Source: Thiohalomonas sp963783235
GTDB taxonomy: Bacteria > Pseudomonadota > Gammaproteobacteria > Thiohalomonadales > Thiohalomonadaceae
Length of the DNA stretch: 64,000 nt
Direction: 5' to 3'
NCBI GenBank assembly: GCA_963783235.1
Contig: CAWAMN010000002.1
Span: 1,612,001-1,676,000 of the forward strand
Shown here: piece after piece, positions 18,154 to 27,485 of the stretch
How the letters are laid out: every line of letters begins with the position of its first letter
Numbering within the stretch: the stretch's first letter is position 1
Notes under the pieces: model-generated
The model's input: only the letters and a program-made list of their open reading frames with translations
Database searches by the model: none
What the model was told of the DNA's origin: nothing
Translations under genes and position numbers: made by a program

Positions 18154-18323
18154 ATCGGTAGGCGGCTGAAGGCGCAGCTACGCTGCGATTATGTTCAGAG
18201 AGTCGCCCCGAGGGGAGGGCTTCTGCCGATTGCACAGGCGCTATCGGTTCACTCTTTCTAGACTCGGGGCAACGGCGAATATCCCGTTCCGGGAAGGCTT
18301 CGATGCCGGTGGGAGATGCGGAT

Positions 18324-18686
18324 ATGGAGAATCAGCGCACGGCAAGGGAAGTCCTCGATGATCACCTGCGGCTTGCAAATGGCTGGGCCTTCGAAGAGGA
18401 CCTGGCCCGCAACTTTTCCGACGACATCGTTCTGCTGACCGGCTACGGGATTTTCCGGGGAGTGGAGGGGGTGCGGGAAAAGGTCAGGTTGCTCGGCGAG
18501 CAGCTACCCGGCGGCCGCTGGAATTACCGCACGATCATGGCCGAGGGAGAAATGGGATTTTTGGAGTGGACGGCCGAGGCGGACAACGGTGCCCGGGTTG
18601 AGGACGGTGCCGACTCCTACCTGATCCGGGATGGTCGGATTCGGGCCATGACCATCCACTACACGGTTATCGCTGGAGGGGAATAA
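18324..18686 (+). CDS. SnoaL/NTF2-like protein
   Basis: 120 aa from the ATG at 18324 (GGGAG eight bases before); an ATG at 18303 is also possible. The alpha+beta cone fold is suggested by the N-terminal helices (AREVLDDHLRLANGWAFEED), then DIVLLTGYGIFRGVEGVREK and the C-terminal strands DGADSYLIRDGRIRAMTIHY. This is typical of small ligand-binding or SnoaL-like proteins. The ligand is unknown. Confidence 0.75.
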   Translation: MENQRTAREVLDDHLRLANGWAFEEDLARNFSDDIVLLTGYGIFRGVEGVREKVRLLGEQLPGGRWNYRTIMAEGEMGFLEWTAEADNGARVEDGADSYLIRDGRIRAMTIHYTVIAGGE

Positions 18687-18693
18687 AGGCGCT

Positions 18694-19176
18694 TCACTCG
18701 CGGGCGACCAGGGCGATGACATCGTCCACATCCTCACCCGCCCGGTTCAGGGTGTCGGCAACGGTTTCGCCGAACATGAAACCCATGAGCCCGACATTCA
18801 GCGTCGAGATGTACACCTCGTCTGCCCCGGTTTCGTAGACGCCCACATTGAGGGGCATGAGCGCCGTGATCTGGCGGCTGGTTTCCTCGCCGAGAATGGC
18901 CGCGGCATAGCGGGGGTTACACAGCGAAACGCTGCCGACCCGCTGAATATCGCCGAAACCGGCGGAGCCGACGCTTTTCTGAAAATCGTTCACTGTCAGA
19001 ACTTTCCAGTCCTGTTTGACCGCAAACCCCTGCTCGAGACTACGAAGGGTCTCGGCGTAGCCCTGGGTGCTCCGGTAAGTCACCAGCATGAGCAACGGCA
19101 GGGTCAGCCATACCGCAGCGCCCGTGAAAACCACGCCCAGCACGAACCAAACAAAACTACCTCTCGCTCGCCTCAT
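18694..19176 (-). CDS. membrane-anchored DUF302 protein
   Basis: 160 aa from the ATG at 19176, preceded by GGGAG. One N-terminal membrane helix (FVWFVLGVVFTGAAVWLTLP), then a DUF302 domain (VGSVSLCNPRYAAAILGEET, MPLNVGVYETGADEVYISTL). It is the third DUF302 protein in the window and the only membrane-anchored one, and is not linked to the cytochrome operon at position 1. Confidence 0.8.
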   Translation of the reverse strand: MRRARGSFVWFVLGVVFTGAAVWLTLPLLMLVTYRSTQGYAETLRSLEQGFAVKQDWKVLTVNDFQKSVGSAGFGDIQRVGSVSLCNPRYAAAILGEETSRQITALMPLNVGVYETGADEVYISTLNVGLMGFMFGETVADTLNRAGEDVDDVIALVARE

Positions 19177-19320
19177 CGTCCGGCTCTCCCGTTTGCAGCA
19201 CCCATAGACGGGAACATAGCAGTTGGGAGCCGGCGCGCCGGTAGCGCCGAACACGACCTTGATATATAGCTTGGCAAGGCGGACGCGGGTCCGTTCGGCT
19301 CAGTTGCAGGGAATAGCCGT

Positions 19321-20460
19321 ATGCCGAAGATCATGGGAAGAGGCGCAGCCGCAGCCATTGTCCTCGTCGCGACCACTGTGGTCGGTTGTGCCCTGCCGCC
19401 CCGAGAGGCGCGGCTGGTGGCCCGGGACCTGGCGGCGGGCTCGGCACCGACCGAATTCAAGGAGATCACCGAAGCGCCGTCCCGTCGGGCCATCAACTTT
19501 TCCGGCGAGGTGCAGCGCTATCGTGCCGATCTCTACGTCCCGGGCCCGCCGCCCCTGGCAGGCCTGGTCCTGATCCCGGGTGCGGCCGAAGCGGGCAAGG
19601 ATGATCCCCGGCTGATGGCGTTTGCGAGGACACTGGCGCGAGCCCGGTTCCTGGTTCTCGTTCCCGACATACCCAGTCTGCGCCGTCTGCAGGTCAAGCC
19701 GGCCAACATCGGGCAGGTGGCGGATGCGGTCAGCTACCTGGCCTCGGGCAAGGACTTTCCGCCGCCCGAACGGATCGGGGCCGGTGCCTTCAGTTACGCA
19801 GTCGGCCCGGTCCTGCTTGCTGCCCAGCGCCCCGCTGTGGCGGATGAGATGGATTTCGTGGTCGGGGTTGGCGGCTATTACGACCTGGAAGCGGTTCTGA
19901 CCTTTGCCACCACCGGTTACTACCGGCAGGAAGGGGAGTGGCGTTACCGCCGACCCAACGAATACGGCAAGTGGGTGTTTGTGTTGAGCAATCTCTCGCG
20001 GCTCTCTGATGCGGATGATCGCCGGGCCCTGCGACTGATAGCAGAATGGCACCTGGCGGGGCGACCCGACCCCCGGCCGGAGGTTCCGCTGAAGGGCGAG
20101 GCGCTTCGCGTCTACCGCTTCGTCAGCAACGATAATCCGAATAGAGCGCCGGCTCTGATGCGGCGCCTTCCCCGGCCGATTCGTGAGGCGATCCGGGAAC
20201 TGGACCTGGCGAACAAGGACCTCTCATCCCTGGAGGCGCATCTGATCCTGGTTCACGGCCGACATGATGACATCATTCCCTTCACCCAGAGTGTCCGCCT
20301 GGCCGAAGCGTTGCCCGAGAAGCAGACGGAGCTTTTCCTCTTACGGGGGCTTTTCCACGTCAACATCAGTGCGCTTTCAATCTTCGACCGCATCCCGATG
20401 GCACGTGCCGTCCAGGCGCTGCTGGAGCAGCGTGCAACTGAAAAGGGGAGCCGTCGGTGA
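19321..20460 (+). CDS. alpha/beta hydrolase-fold lipoprotein
   Basis: 379 aa. A lipoprotein signal peptide ends at TVVGC (Cys about residue 23). The hydrolase core follows: AGLVLIPGAAEAGKDDPRLM gives the early strand and oxyanion region, GAGAFSYAVGPVLLA carries the presumed nucleophile Ser, HGRHDDIIPF the acidic residue and GLFHVNIS the catalytic His. The elbow is GAFSYAVG rather than classical GxSxG, so the activity needs testing. It is probably an envelope-bound esterase-like enzyme. Confidence 0.78.
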   Translation: MPKIMGRGAAAAIVLVATTVVGCALPPREARLVARDLAAGSAPTEFKEITEAPSRRAINFSGEVQRYRADLYVPGPPPLAGLVLIPGAAEAGKDDPRLMAFARTLARARFLVLVPDIPSLRRLQVKPANIGQVADAVSYLASGKDFPPPERIGAGAFSYAVGPVLLAAQRPAVADEMDFVVGVGGYYDLEAVLTFATTGYYRQEGEWRYRRPNEYGKWVFVLSNLSRLSDADDRRALRLIAEWHLAGRPDPRPEVPLKGEALRVYRFVSNDNPNRAPALMRRLPRPIREAIRELDLANKDLSSLEAHLILVHGRHDDIIPFTQSVRLAEALPEKQTELFLLRGLFHVNISALSIFDRIPMARAVQALLEQRATEKGSRR

Positions 20461-20508
20461 GACCCGGCGGGCGGGTCTATCCCTTCCCGAGCCGGGTTCG
20501 GAAGAATT

Positions 20509-20775
20509 CTACTTGCGCTTGCCCAGGGAAAGTTTCGATTTGCGCGGTCCGGAGGCAGGCGGCGGTGCTGCAGGTTGGGGTGAAGATGGAGCATTTCGCC
20601 GGCTGTAGGCCGTCGCGGCCTCTTCCAGGAGCTGCGGCAGCTCGCGGGTAGCGAGACCTTTGGGCATTTCGAGGATGTCGATGACCTCCCCCCCGGAGAG
20701 TTTAACGGTCAGCCCATTCTCGTGTGAGGCGGTCTGGCTGCTGAAGTCCACGGACCAACGGTCGATTGCGCCCAA
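20509..20775 (-). CDS. hypothetical protein with basic Pro/Ala-rich tail
   Basis: 88 aa. A TTG start follows GGGAG by eight bases. A short folded part (LTVKLSGGEVIDILEMPKGL) is followed by a disordered Pro/Ala/Ser tail ending in basic KSKLSLGKRK. No family recognised. It converges with the hydrolase gene. Confidence 0.6.
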   Translation of the reverse strand: MGAIDRWSVDFSSQTASHENGLTVKLSGGEVIDILEMPKGLATRELPQLLEEAATAYSRRNAPSSPQPAAPPPASGPRKSKLSLGKRK

Positions 20776-20826
20776 CGTTCTTTCTCCCTCTTGTTTCCAT
20801 GTCCGCCGGCGCGGCGGCTGTTGTTT

Positions 20827-21189
20827 TTAGTTCCAATCGAGAAACGGCATCACGGTCAGATAGAAAACGGCCAGGATCCCGAGCAAGTAGAGCATAAAAC
20901 GGATTGGGTGATGCATAAAGCGCGAGACCACCGTTTCGTGCTCCCCGGCCTGCCGTTTCTCCTCGTAATATGCTCTTGCCCTTGCGCCGCGCTCATGCTG
21001 ATAGCGGGTGATCAGCTCCCATGCCTTTGTCAGCTGGCTTTTATCCTTAATCCATATCGCAGCCAATGAAATTCCCCAACGCCCCGCTTCGGTTTCATAA
21101 AAATCGATGCCGTGTTCGGTCAGCAGTTCGCGGACCTCTTCGGCTTCATCCTCGGGAACGTTGTTCAGTTTGAAAAGCAGCGTGGGCAC
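20827..21189 (-). CDS. DUF6164 membrane protein
   Basis: 120 aa, GTG start. The N-terminal cytoplasmic part (TLLFKLNNVPEDEAEEVREL, YETEAGRWGISLAAIWIKDK) resembles DUF2007/DUF6164 small domains. A C-terminal membrane helix (RFMLYLLGILAVFYLTVMPF) anchors it. The function is unknown. It is divergent from the epimerase-VKOR fusion gene. Confidence 0.8.
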   Translation of the reverse strand: MPTLLFKLNNVPEDEAEEVRELLTEHGIDFYETEAGRWGISLAAIWIKDKSQLTKAWELITRYQHERGARARAYYEEKRQAGEHETVVSRFMHHPIRFMLYLLGILAVFYLTVMPFLDWN

Positions 21190-21322
21190 GTCAGAACTCG
21201 CGGAACCGGGGCAGCGGGTACAGGCAGGGCCATACTACACTCTATGGCGATGAAGGGCTAAGCCTCGGCCCGGAGCCACACGGACGTTCCCGATCGGTTC
21301 GGGAGCCGTTCCCGATTAATAC

Positions 21323-23848
21323 ATGCGACTGAGCGAGAGTCTTCCCATGGAGCGGGACCGCCCTATCGTGCTTATCACTGGTGTCGGCGGCAGGCTGGGC
21401 ACCGCCATCAGCCGCGCGCTTGGCGACGACTACCGTGTCGTCGGTCTGGAACGCAGGTGCGGTCAAACCCCCGACTGTCTGGAAGTCGATATCACCTCCG
21501 ACCAGGCGATGAAGCGTGCCTTTGCGACGCTGCGTGAGCGTTACGGCAGCCGGATTGCCTCGGTCATTCACCTGGCCGCCTACTTCGACTTCAGCGGTGA
21601 ACCGAATCCCAAGTATCGGGAGGTCAACGTCGAGGGGACACGGCGTCTGCTCAAGGGGTTGCGGGCGTTTGAGGTGGAGCAGTTTGTCTACTCCAGCTCC
21701 ATGCTGGTTCATGCGCCGAACCGCCCCGGTTTTCCCATCGACGAAGACTCCCCCCTGGACCCCAAGTGGGCCTACCCCAAGTCCAAGGCGGAAACGGAGG
21801 AGGTCGTTCGAAAGGAGCACGACGATATCCCGGCGGTTATCTTCCGTATTGCCGGGGTCTACAACGATGATGGCGGGATCCCCACGCTGGCGCACCAGAT
21901 CCAGCGCATCTATGAGCGCCAATGGATGAGTCACCTCTTTCCGGGTGACCGGAACCACGGGCAGGCCGCCGTGCATATCGATGATGTGGCGTCCGCCTTT
22001 CGACATGTGGTGGATCGTCGCGAAAAACTGCCCGGCGAGAGCACCTTTCTGATCGGCGAGCCGGAAACCGACAGCTACGCCTCCGTGCAGGATCTCATCG
22101 GCGGCACACTACACGGCCAGGGGTGGGTGACGCGGGAGATCCCCAAAACCGTGGCGACCGGAGGGGCTTGGGCACAGGACAAGCTGGAGGTGATCGTCCC
22201 GGACGCCATTGACCATGGTGTCAAACCCTTTATCCGCCCCTTCATGATCGAATTGGCGGACGATCATTACGAGCTCGACATTAGCCGCGCGGAAAAGTGG
22301 CTGAATTGGCGGCCGCAGCATCGGCTGCGCGACGAGCTTCCGAAAATGTTGGAATCCCTGAAGCGGGACCCGATCACCTGGTACAAGCGCAACCACCTTC
22401 CGGTTCCACCCTGGCTCAGCGACGCCGACGAGCTGCCCGAACATGCCGGCCCCGCCGTGACCGAGCACGAGGCGCGCAGCCGGACAGTCCACCTGCGAAC
22501 GCTTTGGGCGCACTTCGCCAACGCCGGTCTGGGTCTCTGGCTGATGACCAGCCCGTTCATCTTCGGGATGGCGCAGCACTGGATGGAGGCGGTCGAACCC
22601 ATCGCCCCGGGTGGGCGGGGTTTGCTCTATTCGCACACCTGGATGACCGCCAGCGACATCATCACCGGCCTGCTCCTCGTGATATTCGCCCTGTTTTCCC
22701 TCTCCCGTGACAAGGGTTGGGCGCGATGGCTCACTGCGGCTCTGGGTGTTTGGCTGCTGTTCGCGCCACTGCTGTTCTGGACCCCGAGTGCGGCGGCCTA
22801 CGCCAACAACACCCTTGTCGGTTCACTGGTGATTCTGTTCGCCGTGGCGGTCCCGCCGGCCCCGGGAATCAATCTGTCGGCCTGGCTCACCAAGGCGGAC
22901 GTGCCGCCCGGTTGGGAATACAACCCCTCGGGTTGGGGACAGCGGATCCCGATTATCTTCCTGGCGTTTGTCGGGCTGATCATCTCCCGCTATCTCGCCG
23001 CCTTTCAGCTCGGGCACATCGGCGGGGCGTGGGACCCGTTTTTCGGCGGCGGTACCGAGCGCATCATCACCTCTTACGTGTCGGAGGCCTGGCCGGTGGC
23101 CGATGCCGGGCTCGGCGCCACCACCTATGCCCTGGAGATCGTCACCGGTGCGATTGGCGATCGCCGCCGCTGGCGCACCATGCCCTGGCTGGTGCTGCTG
23201 TTCGGCTTCATGATCGTACCGCTCGGCGGCACCAGTCTGTTCTTCATTATCATTCAGCCGGTGTGGCTCGGGACCTGGTGTACCTTGTGCCTGATCGCCG
23301 CGGCGGCGATGCTGATCCAGATCCCGTACTCATTCGACGAGATCCTGGCGACACTGCAGTTTTTGCGCGAACGCCGGCGAAAAGGGCATTCGCTACTGCG
23401 GGTATTCTTCGTTGGTGACGCCAGCGAGGGGGATCGTGTGGATCCATCGGACAACTTCGAGAGGCCGGCCCGTGCGGTACTCGGCGACATGCTCTCCGGC
23501 GGGGTCAATATTCCGTGGACGCTCGGTCTGAGTATCGTGATTGGCGCCGGCCTGATGCTGACCCGCCTTCTGTTCGGGACCGAGGGAGGGGCGGCGGACA
23601 GCGACCATATCGTCGGTGCACTGGTCATTTCGTTCTCGGTCATGGCCCTGGCCGAAGTGGCACGTCCCCTGCGCTTCGCCAATACAATCCTCGGGGTCTG
23701 GGCAATCATCGGTGCGATCACACTCAACGGCTACACCGCATGGGGTTCGGTTGCAGCGGCAGTGGCCGGGGTGCTCCTCATCGGACTATCCCTGCCCCGG
23801 GGACGCATAGTCTGCCATTACGCGGACTGGAGTCGCTGGATTCGCTAG
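21323..23848 (+). CDS. NAD-dependent epimerase/dehydratase fused to a polytopic membrane region with a VKOR-like CxxC
   Basis: 841 aa. Residues about 12-350 are an extended SDR: VLITGVGGRLGTAIS is the NAD loop, VYSSSMLVH and YPKSKAE supply the Ser and YxxxK. From about 395 onward roughly ten membrane helices follow. The first group resembles paired SPW-type repeats (LWLMTSPFIFGMAQHWMEAV; VWLLFAPLLFW). A later part has WLGTWCTLCLIAAAAMLIQI, a CTLC inside a helix as in VKOR/DsbB-like disulfide oxidoreductases. An alternative ATG at 21347 would start right at the SDR domain. A redox or sugar-lipid role is inference. Confidence 0.8.
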   Translation: MRLSESLPMERDRPIVLITGVGGRLGTAISRALGDDYRVVGLERRCGQTPDCLEVDITSDQAMKRAFATLRERYGSRIASVIHLAAYFDFSGEPNPKYREVNVEGTRRLLKGLRAFEVEQFVYSSSMLVHAPNRPGFPIDEDSPLDPKWAYPKSKAETEEVVRKEHDDIPAVIFRIAGVYNDDGGIPTLAHQIQRIYERQWMSHLFPGDRNHGQAAVHIDDVASAFRHVVDRREKLPGESTFLIGEPETDSYASVQDLIGGTLHGQGWVTREIPKTVATGGAWAQDKLEVIVPDAIDHGVKPFIRPFMIELADDHYELDISRAEKWLNWRPQHRLRDELPKMLESLKRDPITWYKRNHLPVPPWLSDADELPEHAGPAVTEHEARSRTVHLRTLWAHFANAGLGLWLMTSPFIFGMAQHWMEAVEPIAPGGRGLLYSHTWMTASDIITGLLLVIFALFSLSRDKGWARWLTAALGVWLLFAPLLFWTPSAAAYANNTLVGSLVILFAVAVPPAPGINLSAWLTKADVPPGWEYNPSGWGQRIPIIFLAFVGLIISRYLAAFQLGHIGGAWDPFFGGGTERIITSYVSEAWPVADAGLGATTYALEIVTGAIGDRRRWRTMPWLVLLFGFMIVPLGGTSLFFIIIQPVWLGTWCTLCLIAAAAMLIQIPYSFDEILATLQFLRERRRKGHSLLRVFFVGDASEGDRVDPSDNFERPARAVLGDMLSGGVNIPWTLGLSIVIGAGLMLTRLLFGTEGGAADSDHIVGALVISFSVMALAEVARPLRFANTILGVWAIIGAITLNGYTAWGSVAAAVAGVLLIGLSLPRGRIVCHYADWSRWIR

Positions 23849-23927
23849 TTGGCGTATCGCCAAAACCGGCCACGCCGAGGGCGATCTGTCCTCCGTGAAC
23901 TTCGCGGTGGATCACTGCCGCGAAGGC

Positions 23928-24419
23928 TCAGGCCTCCACGGTTTCTCTGCGGCAGCGGGCCAGGGCCCATTTCGGCAGTGTGCGATGCCGCGCCTGCTGC
24001 ATCGCCTCCGATTCCATGAGAATCAATACCAGCATGAACCCCATGGTCGGAATACCGGCGACGCCGCCGACAGCGTAGTGTTGAGGCTTCAGGTCGCCAC
24101 CCGAGATCGCCAGTAGTGCGAGGATGACCATGCCCCAGGTGAGCCACATGGCGGCAAAGAGAAGACTGCGTCGTGCGGCGATGTGCCAATGGCAGCGGAC
24201 GAACCAAGGGTCCCTGCCCGGCTGGCGCCTGGCCCGCCAGAAGGTGTAGCCGAGAACCCCCGCCGAAATGATGGGAACGGCAACGACGCTTTCCTGCAGA
24301 GAGGTCGCAGTGAGCGCCGCAATCAGCAGAAAAACGTGATTGAAGATCAGGTTGATCAGGAAAAGTTCATGGGCGTGTTTCGCCCTGTCGGCATCCTGAG
24401 CCGAGATTTCGCCGTACAT
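23928..24419 (-). CDS. four-helix hypothetical membrane protein
   Basis: 163 aa, with a textbook AGGAGG before the ATG. Four membrane helices are visible: LINLIFNHVFLLIAALTATS, SVVAVPIISAGVLGYTFWRA, LLFAAMWLTWGMVILALLAI and GVAGIPTMGFMLVLILMESE. The N-terminus and loops are His/Arg-rich (CHWHIAARR). No family recognised. Confidence 0.7.
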   Translation of the reverse strand: MYGEISAQDADRAKHAHELFLINLIFNHVFLLIAALTATSLQESVVAVPIISAGVLGYTFWRARRQPGRDPWFVRCHWHIAARRSLLFAAMWLTWGMVILALLAISGGDLKPQHYAVGGVAGIPTMGFMLVLILMESEAMQQARHRTLPKWALARCRRETVEA

Positions 24420-24521
24420 GGCAGACCTCCTGAGCGCATTTCATCGAAAACGTCCTCCCTAATTCAGTAAAGTAGTAATCCGAATGAATGTTCGCTCGGC
24501 CGGAGTCCGCCGCTGATCGGC

Positions 24522-26147
24522 TCAGGACTCCGGCCCCGGATAGGGCGGCAGCGTCGTCAGCCGGGGATCCTCGACCGCAGCACCGACGGTAAAGTGATAA
24601 AGCACTTGCCAATCCAGCCCCTCCAGGCCGAGCACATCGTGCACCGGATCGTCGAAATAGCAGCCGATTCCGGTGGCGGCGACGCCGCTGGCGTAGGCCT
24701 CCAGATAGAGTTGCTGTCCGATCAGGCCGCACTCCCAGAAAAGCCTCGGGTAGAACCACGCCCCGTTTTCTCGCAGCGCCGGCTCGAAGCGGGACAGCAT
24801 GGCCACCGAAAAGCAGCCATTGGCGGCGATATCCTGTGTGCATGACAGCTGCTGCGCGAGCTGGCGCGCATCGCCCGTTACCAAACGGTAGAGCGGCACA
24901 CCGTCAGGACACTCGGGTGGCTGCTCCCACGCGAATCCGGCTTTGAGCGCGGCTCGCAGGGCGGGTTCGGCCGCCGGATCGCGCATCAGCAGGTAGAGCC
25001 CCGGATCGAGGCCCTGCACGCGATGCACAAAAAAGGCGAGGTGTACCTGAGGTGACCACGGCAGGGCGGAAAAGGGAATTTGGCCGGGGCCCGGCAGGCA
25101 TTTTCGCAGGGTCTGGTAGAACGCATCGCGGGTGATCGCAGACCGCCCGTCCATGTCCACCGCACTTCGCCGGCGATGCACGATGGGGCGGATCCCGAAG
25201 GGCGCATCGCCCACCGACAATTGCGGAAACCGTGGCGCCCCTCCGGCATATCGGCCATTCGTCGGCGGTTTGTGACACGCGTGTTCGGCCTTCACCAATT
25301 CCGGCCACCGGACCGATTCGGCACTGAGGCGGTTCGGGGTTCCCTGCCAGCGGATCGGCTCCAGCCAGTCGGAAAGGCTGCTCGGAGCCTGGCGCTCCAG
25401 CGTTCCGGCTTCCGGTTCGATAGCGAGCAGACAGTCCGGTGTCTCCGGTTCATCCGCCTTCGGATGGCTGATGCCCAATAATTGGGTCAGCTGGTCCGTG
25501 CTCCAGCCCTCCAGTAGTCGAACACGCCAGCCCAACGCGGCTGCCGCCACGCTGATTGTGCCGATGGCGTGTCCGACATCGTGCTGGCAGTAGCGGAATG
25601 CCCGTTCGCCGTATTTCCAGGCCTCACGCCAGTGGATCGAGGTCAGCGCCATAAAAAAGGTCGCTGGTGGAAACTCCAGGGCCAGCCTTCGCCAGAAGGC
25701 GGGCGGTAACTCGGCACGCTGTTCGAGGGCGTGTTCCCTCGGTGCGTAGTGGGCCACCATCGGGGCCTCACAAAGCCCCTCGATCGGACCGCACAGCAGA
25801 TAGCCCTCCGTGGGGTGCAGGTTTCCGCTGGAGGGATTGACCCTAAGAGGCCAGGTAGCGCTGCCCAGACGCTTCCAGGCGGAGAGCGCCAGACTGTCGA
25901 AAAGCAGTTGCGAGATGCTCTGCCGGTCAACCGTAGCCGGCTCGACTCCCCCCTCCCGGAAAACCGGCTCGTAACGGGGCGCCTCCGAAGGGGGAACGTG
26001 TTCCAGCGGTATCAGCGGTGCGCCCTCGAAGCGTCGGAAGGGGTCGGGCTGATTGGCCCAGTCCATCCGGCCGGGTCCGTTGGCGGGGTGGTGGAAGCGG
26101 TGCTTGCTCGCCTGATGGTAGGCGAGGATGGTAGCGAGGGAGTCCAT
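24522..26147 (-). CDS. SagB/ThcOx-family double nitroreductase
   Basis: 541 aa, consisting of two tandem FMN-dependent nitroreductase-like halves. The N-terminal half has LRVNPSSGNLHPTEGYLLC; the C-terminal half has FYQTLRKCLPGPGQIPFSAL and LYLEAYASGVAATGIGCYFD. The beginning DSLATILAYHQASKHRFHHP is typical of SagB-type proteins. Known members oxidise azolines in peptide natural products, but no YcaO cyclodehydratase or precursor peptide is nearby, so this is likely one of the many stand-alone members of unknown substrate. Confidence 0.85.
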   Translation of the reverse strand: MDSLATILAYHQASKHRFHHPANGPGRMDWANQPDPFRRFEGAPLIPLEHVPPSEAPRYEPVFREGGVEPATVDRQSISQLLFDSLALSAWKRLGSATWPLRVNPSSGNLHPTEGYLLCGPIEGLCEAPMVAHYAPREHALEQRAELPPAFWRRLALEFPPATFFMALTSIHWREAWKYGERAFRYCQHDVGHAIGTISVAAAALGWRVRLLEGWSTDQLTQLLGISHPKADEPETPDCLLAIEPEAGTLERQAPSSLSDWLEPIRWQGTPNRLSAESVRWPELVKAEHACHKPPTNGRYAGGAPRFPQLSVGDAPFGIRPIVHRRRSAVDMDGRSAITRDAFYQTLRKCLPGPGQIPFSALPWSPQVHLAFFVHRVQGLDPGLYLLMRDPAAEPALRAALKAGFAWEQPPECPDGVPLYRLVTGDARQLAQQLSCTQDIAANGCFSVAMLSRFEPALRENGAWFYPRLFWECGLIGQQLYLEAYASGVAATGIGCYFDDPVHDVLGLEGLDWQVLYHFTVGAAVEDPRLTTLPPYPGPES

Positions 26148-26292
26148 GGCATAACCGAAATCAGAGGATTCACTAAAACGTGGTCCCGGAGTAGGGCGGA
26201 ATCAAGTCGGCACACTTCCATGCCCCAGCATGCGGGCTCTGGTTCCGTGGACTACGCTTCGGTCGTGATCTGTCAATTGGAGGGAACCTGAT

Positions 26293-26796
26293 ATGAACAA
26301 AAAAAAGTGGATTGTGCCCGTATTGCTTGCCCTTGGTACGGGAACAGCGTGGGCCCAGCAGACAGTGGACGAGAGTCCCTGGTATCTTGGGGCGGGTGCC
26401 GGATGGTCCAATGTCGACGACAATGGTCTCGATGAAGATGACACCGGGTATAAACTATTTGTGGGCTACCGTGCGACGGACTGGTTGGATGGCGAACTCG
26501 CCTATACCAACCTGGGTGACCTGGGACCGTTGGAGCCCGACGGCTTTCAGCTATCCGGCCTGGCGAGCTTTTCGGTAGATCCCAATGCCGATATCTTCGG
26601 CAAGGCGGGGCTCTATGCATGGGATGCGGAGAGCGGTATCGATTTCGATGACGTGGGGGTCGATCCGATATTGGGAGTCGGGGGGCGCTACCGACTAGGC
26701 AATCAACTTGGTGTCCGGGCCGAGTATGAGCGCTTTTTCGACGTTGATGACGCCGATATCGATCTGTTCTCCGTATCGGTCACATACGATTTCTGA
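26293..26796 (+). CDS. outer-membrane beta-barrel protein
   Basis: 167 aa. The signal peptide WIVPVLLALGTGTAWA is followed by an eight-strand OmpA/OmpW-like barrel: WYLGAGAGWSNVDDNG, YKLFVGYRATDWLDGELAYT and a final strand DLFSVSVTYDF ending in Phe, the outer-membrane assembly signal. The loops are Asp-rich, common in halophile barrels. A terminator-like hairpin lies 37 bases after the stop. Confidence 0.85.
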   Translation: MNKKKWIVPVLLALGTGTAWAQQTVDESPWYLGAGAGWSNVDDNGLDEDDTGYKLFVGYRATDWLDGELAYTNLGDLGPLEPDGFQLSGLASFSVDPNADIFGKAGLYAWDAESGIDFDDVGVDPILGVGGRYRLGNQLGVRAEYERFFDVDDADIDLFSVSVTYDF

Positions 26797-26832
26797 ATCC
26801 TCGGCCATTGCCGGGCCGGGAAAATTGACGAT

Positions 26833-26852
26833 GCCCCGTTTATCAACGGGGC
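26833..26852 (+). terminator. stem-loop after the outer-membrane protein gene
   Basis: GCCCCGTT at 26833-26840 pairs perfectly with AACGGGGC at 26845-26852 around TATC, followed by TCGTTT. A reasonable but weak-tailed intrinsic terminator. Confidence 0.6.
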
Positions 26853-26954
26853 TCGTTTCATTGCGAGTAGTCAATCACTTCCATAGGGCCCAAGGCTGGC
26901 ATTATCTGAGCGGATTGGTAAGCTATCGCGCCAGTTTGCAATCAAAGACGAGCA

Positions 26955-27377
26955 ATGAGAATCCTGATTCGACTCTTTTTCCGAACCCTGCGACTGTTCC
27001 TTACCCCCGTTGTGCTCCTGGTTGACCGTGTAACGAGCCCGACCTCGATTGAGCGCCCTGAGGACGAACAGCGGTTCGTGGACGAACAGACCCGTGCCCT
27101 GACGCTATATCAATTCAAAACCTGCCCCTTTTGCATTAAGACCCGCCATGCGATCAAGCGCTTGGGGCTGAATATCGAATTGCGGGACGCTCAGAAAGAC
27201 CCGGTCAGCCGTGAAGAGCTGATGAACGGGGGCGGTGAAGTGAAGGTGCCGTGCCTGCGGATCGCCGATGACCAGGGGGAGGTTCGCTGGATGTACGAGT
27301 CCTCCGACATCATCGCCTATCTCGAGAGCCGTTTCGGGCCCGAAGCCCGCCTCACCGATCCGCAGCCGAACGCCTGA
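26955..27377 (+). CDS. glutaredoxin-like protein with N-terminal membrane segment
   Basis: 140 aa. A hydrophobic N-terminal helix (LIRLFFRTLRLFLTPVVLLV) precedes a glutaredoxin/GST-N thioredoxin fold. The active site is CPFC at residues 57-60 (YQFKTCPFCIKTRHAIKRLG). The cis-Pro lies in VKVPCLRI and the C-terminal helix in SSDIIAYLESRFG. It probably acts in thiol-disulfide exchange near the membrane. The glutathione-binding residues look conserved. Confidence 0.88.
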   Translation: MRILIRLFFRTLRLFLTPVVLLVDRVTSPTSIERPEDEQRFVDEQTRALTLYQFKTCPFCIKTRHAIKRLGLNIELRDAQKDPVSREELMNGGGEVKVPCLRIADDQGEVRWMYESSDIIAYLESRFGPEARLTDPQPNA

Positions 27378-27485
27378 CCAAATAGTTGTTCCGAAAGGGT
27401 ATCCACCGATTGCCCTTCGCTTCTCCCTCAGGGGGAAGGTTGGGATGAGGGCAAGTGATGGGCACCATTTTCGGAAACACGCAAA

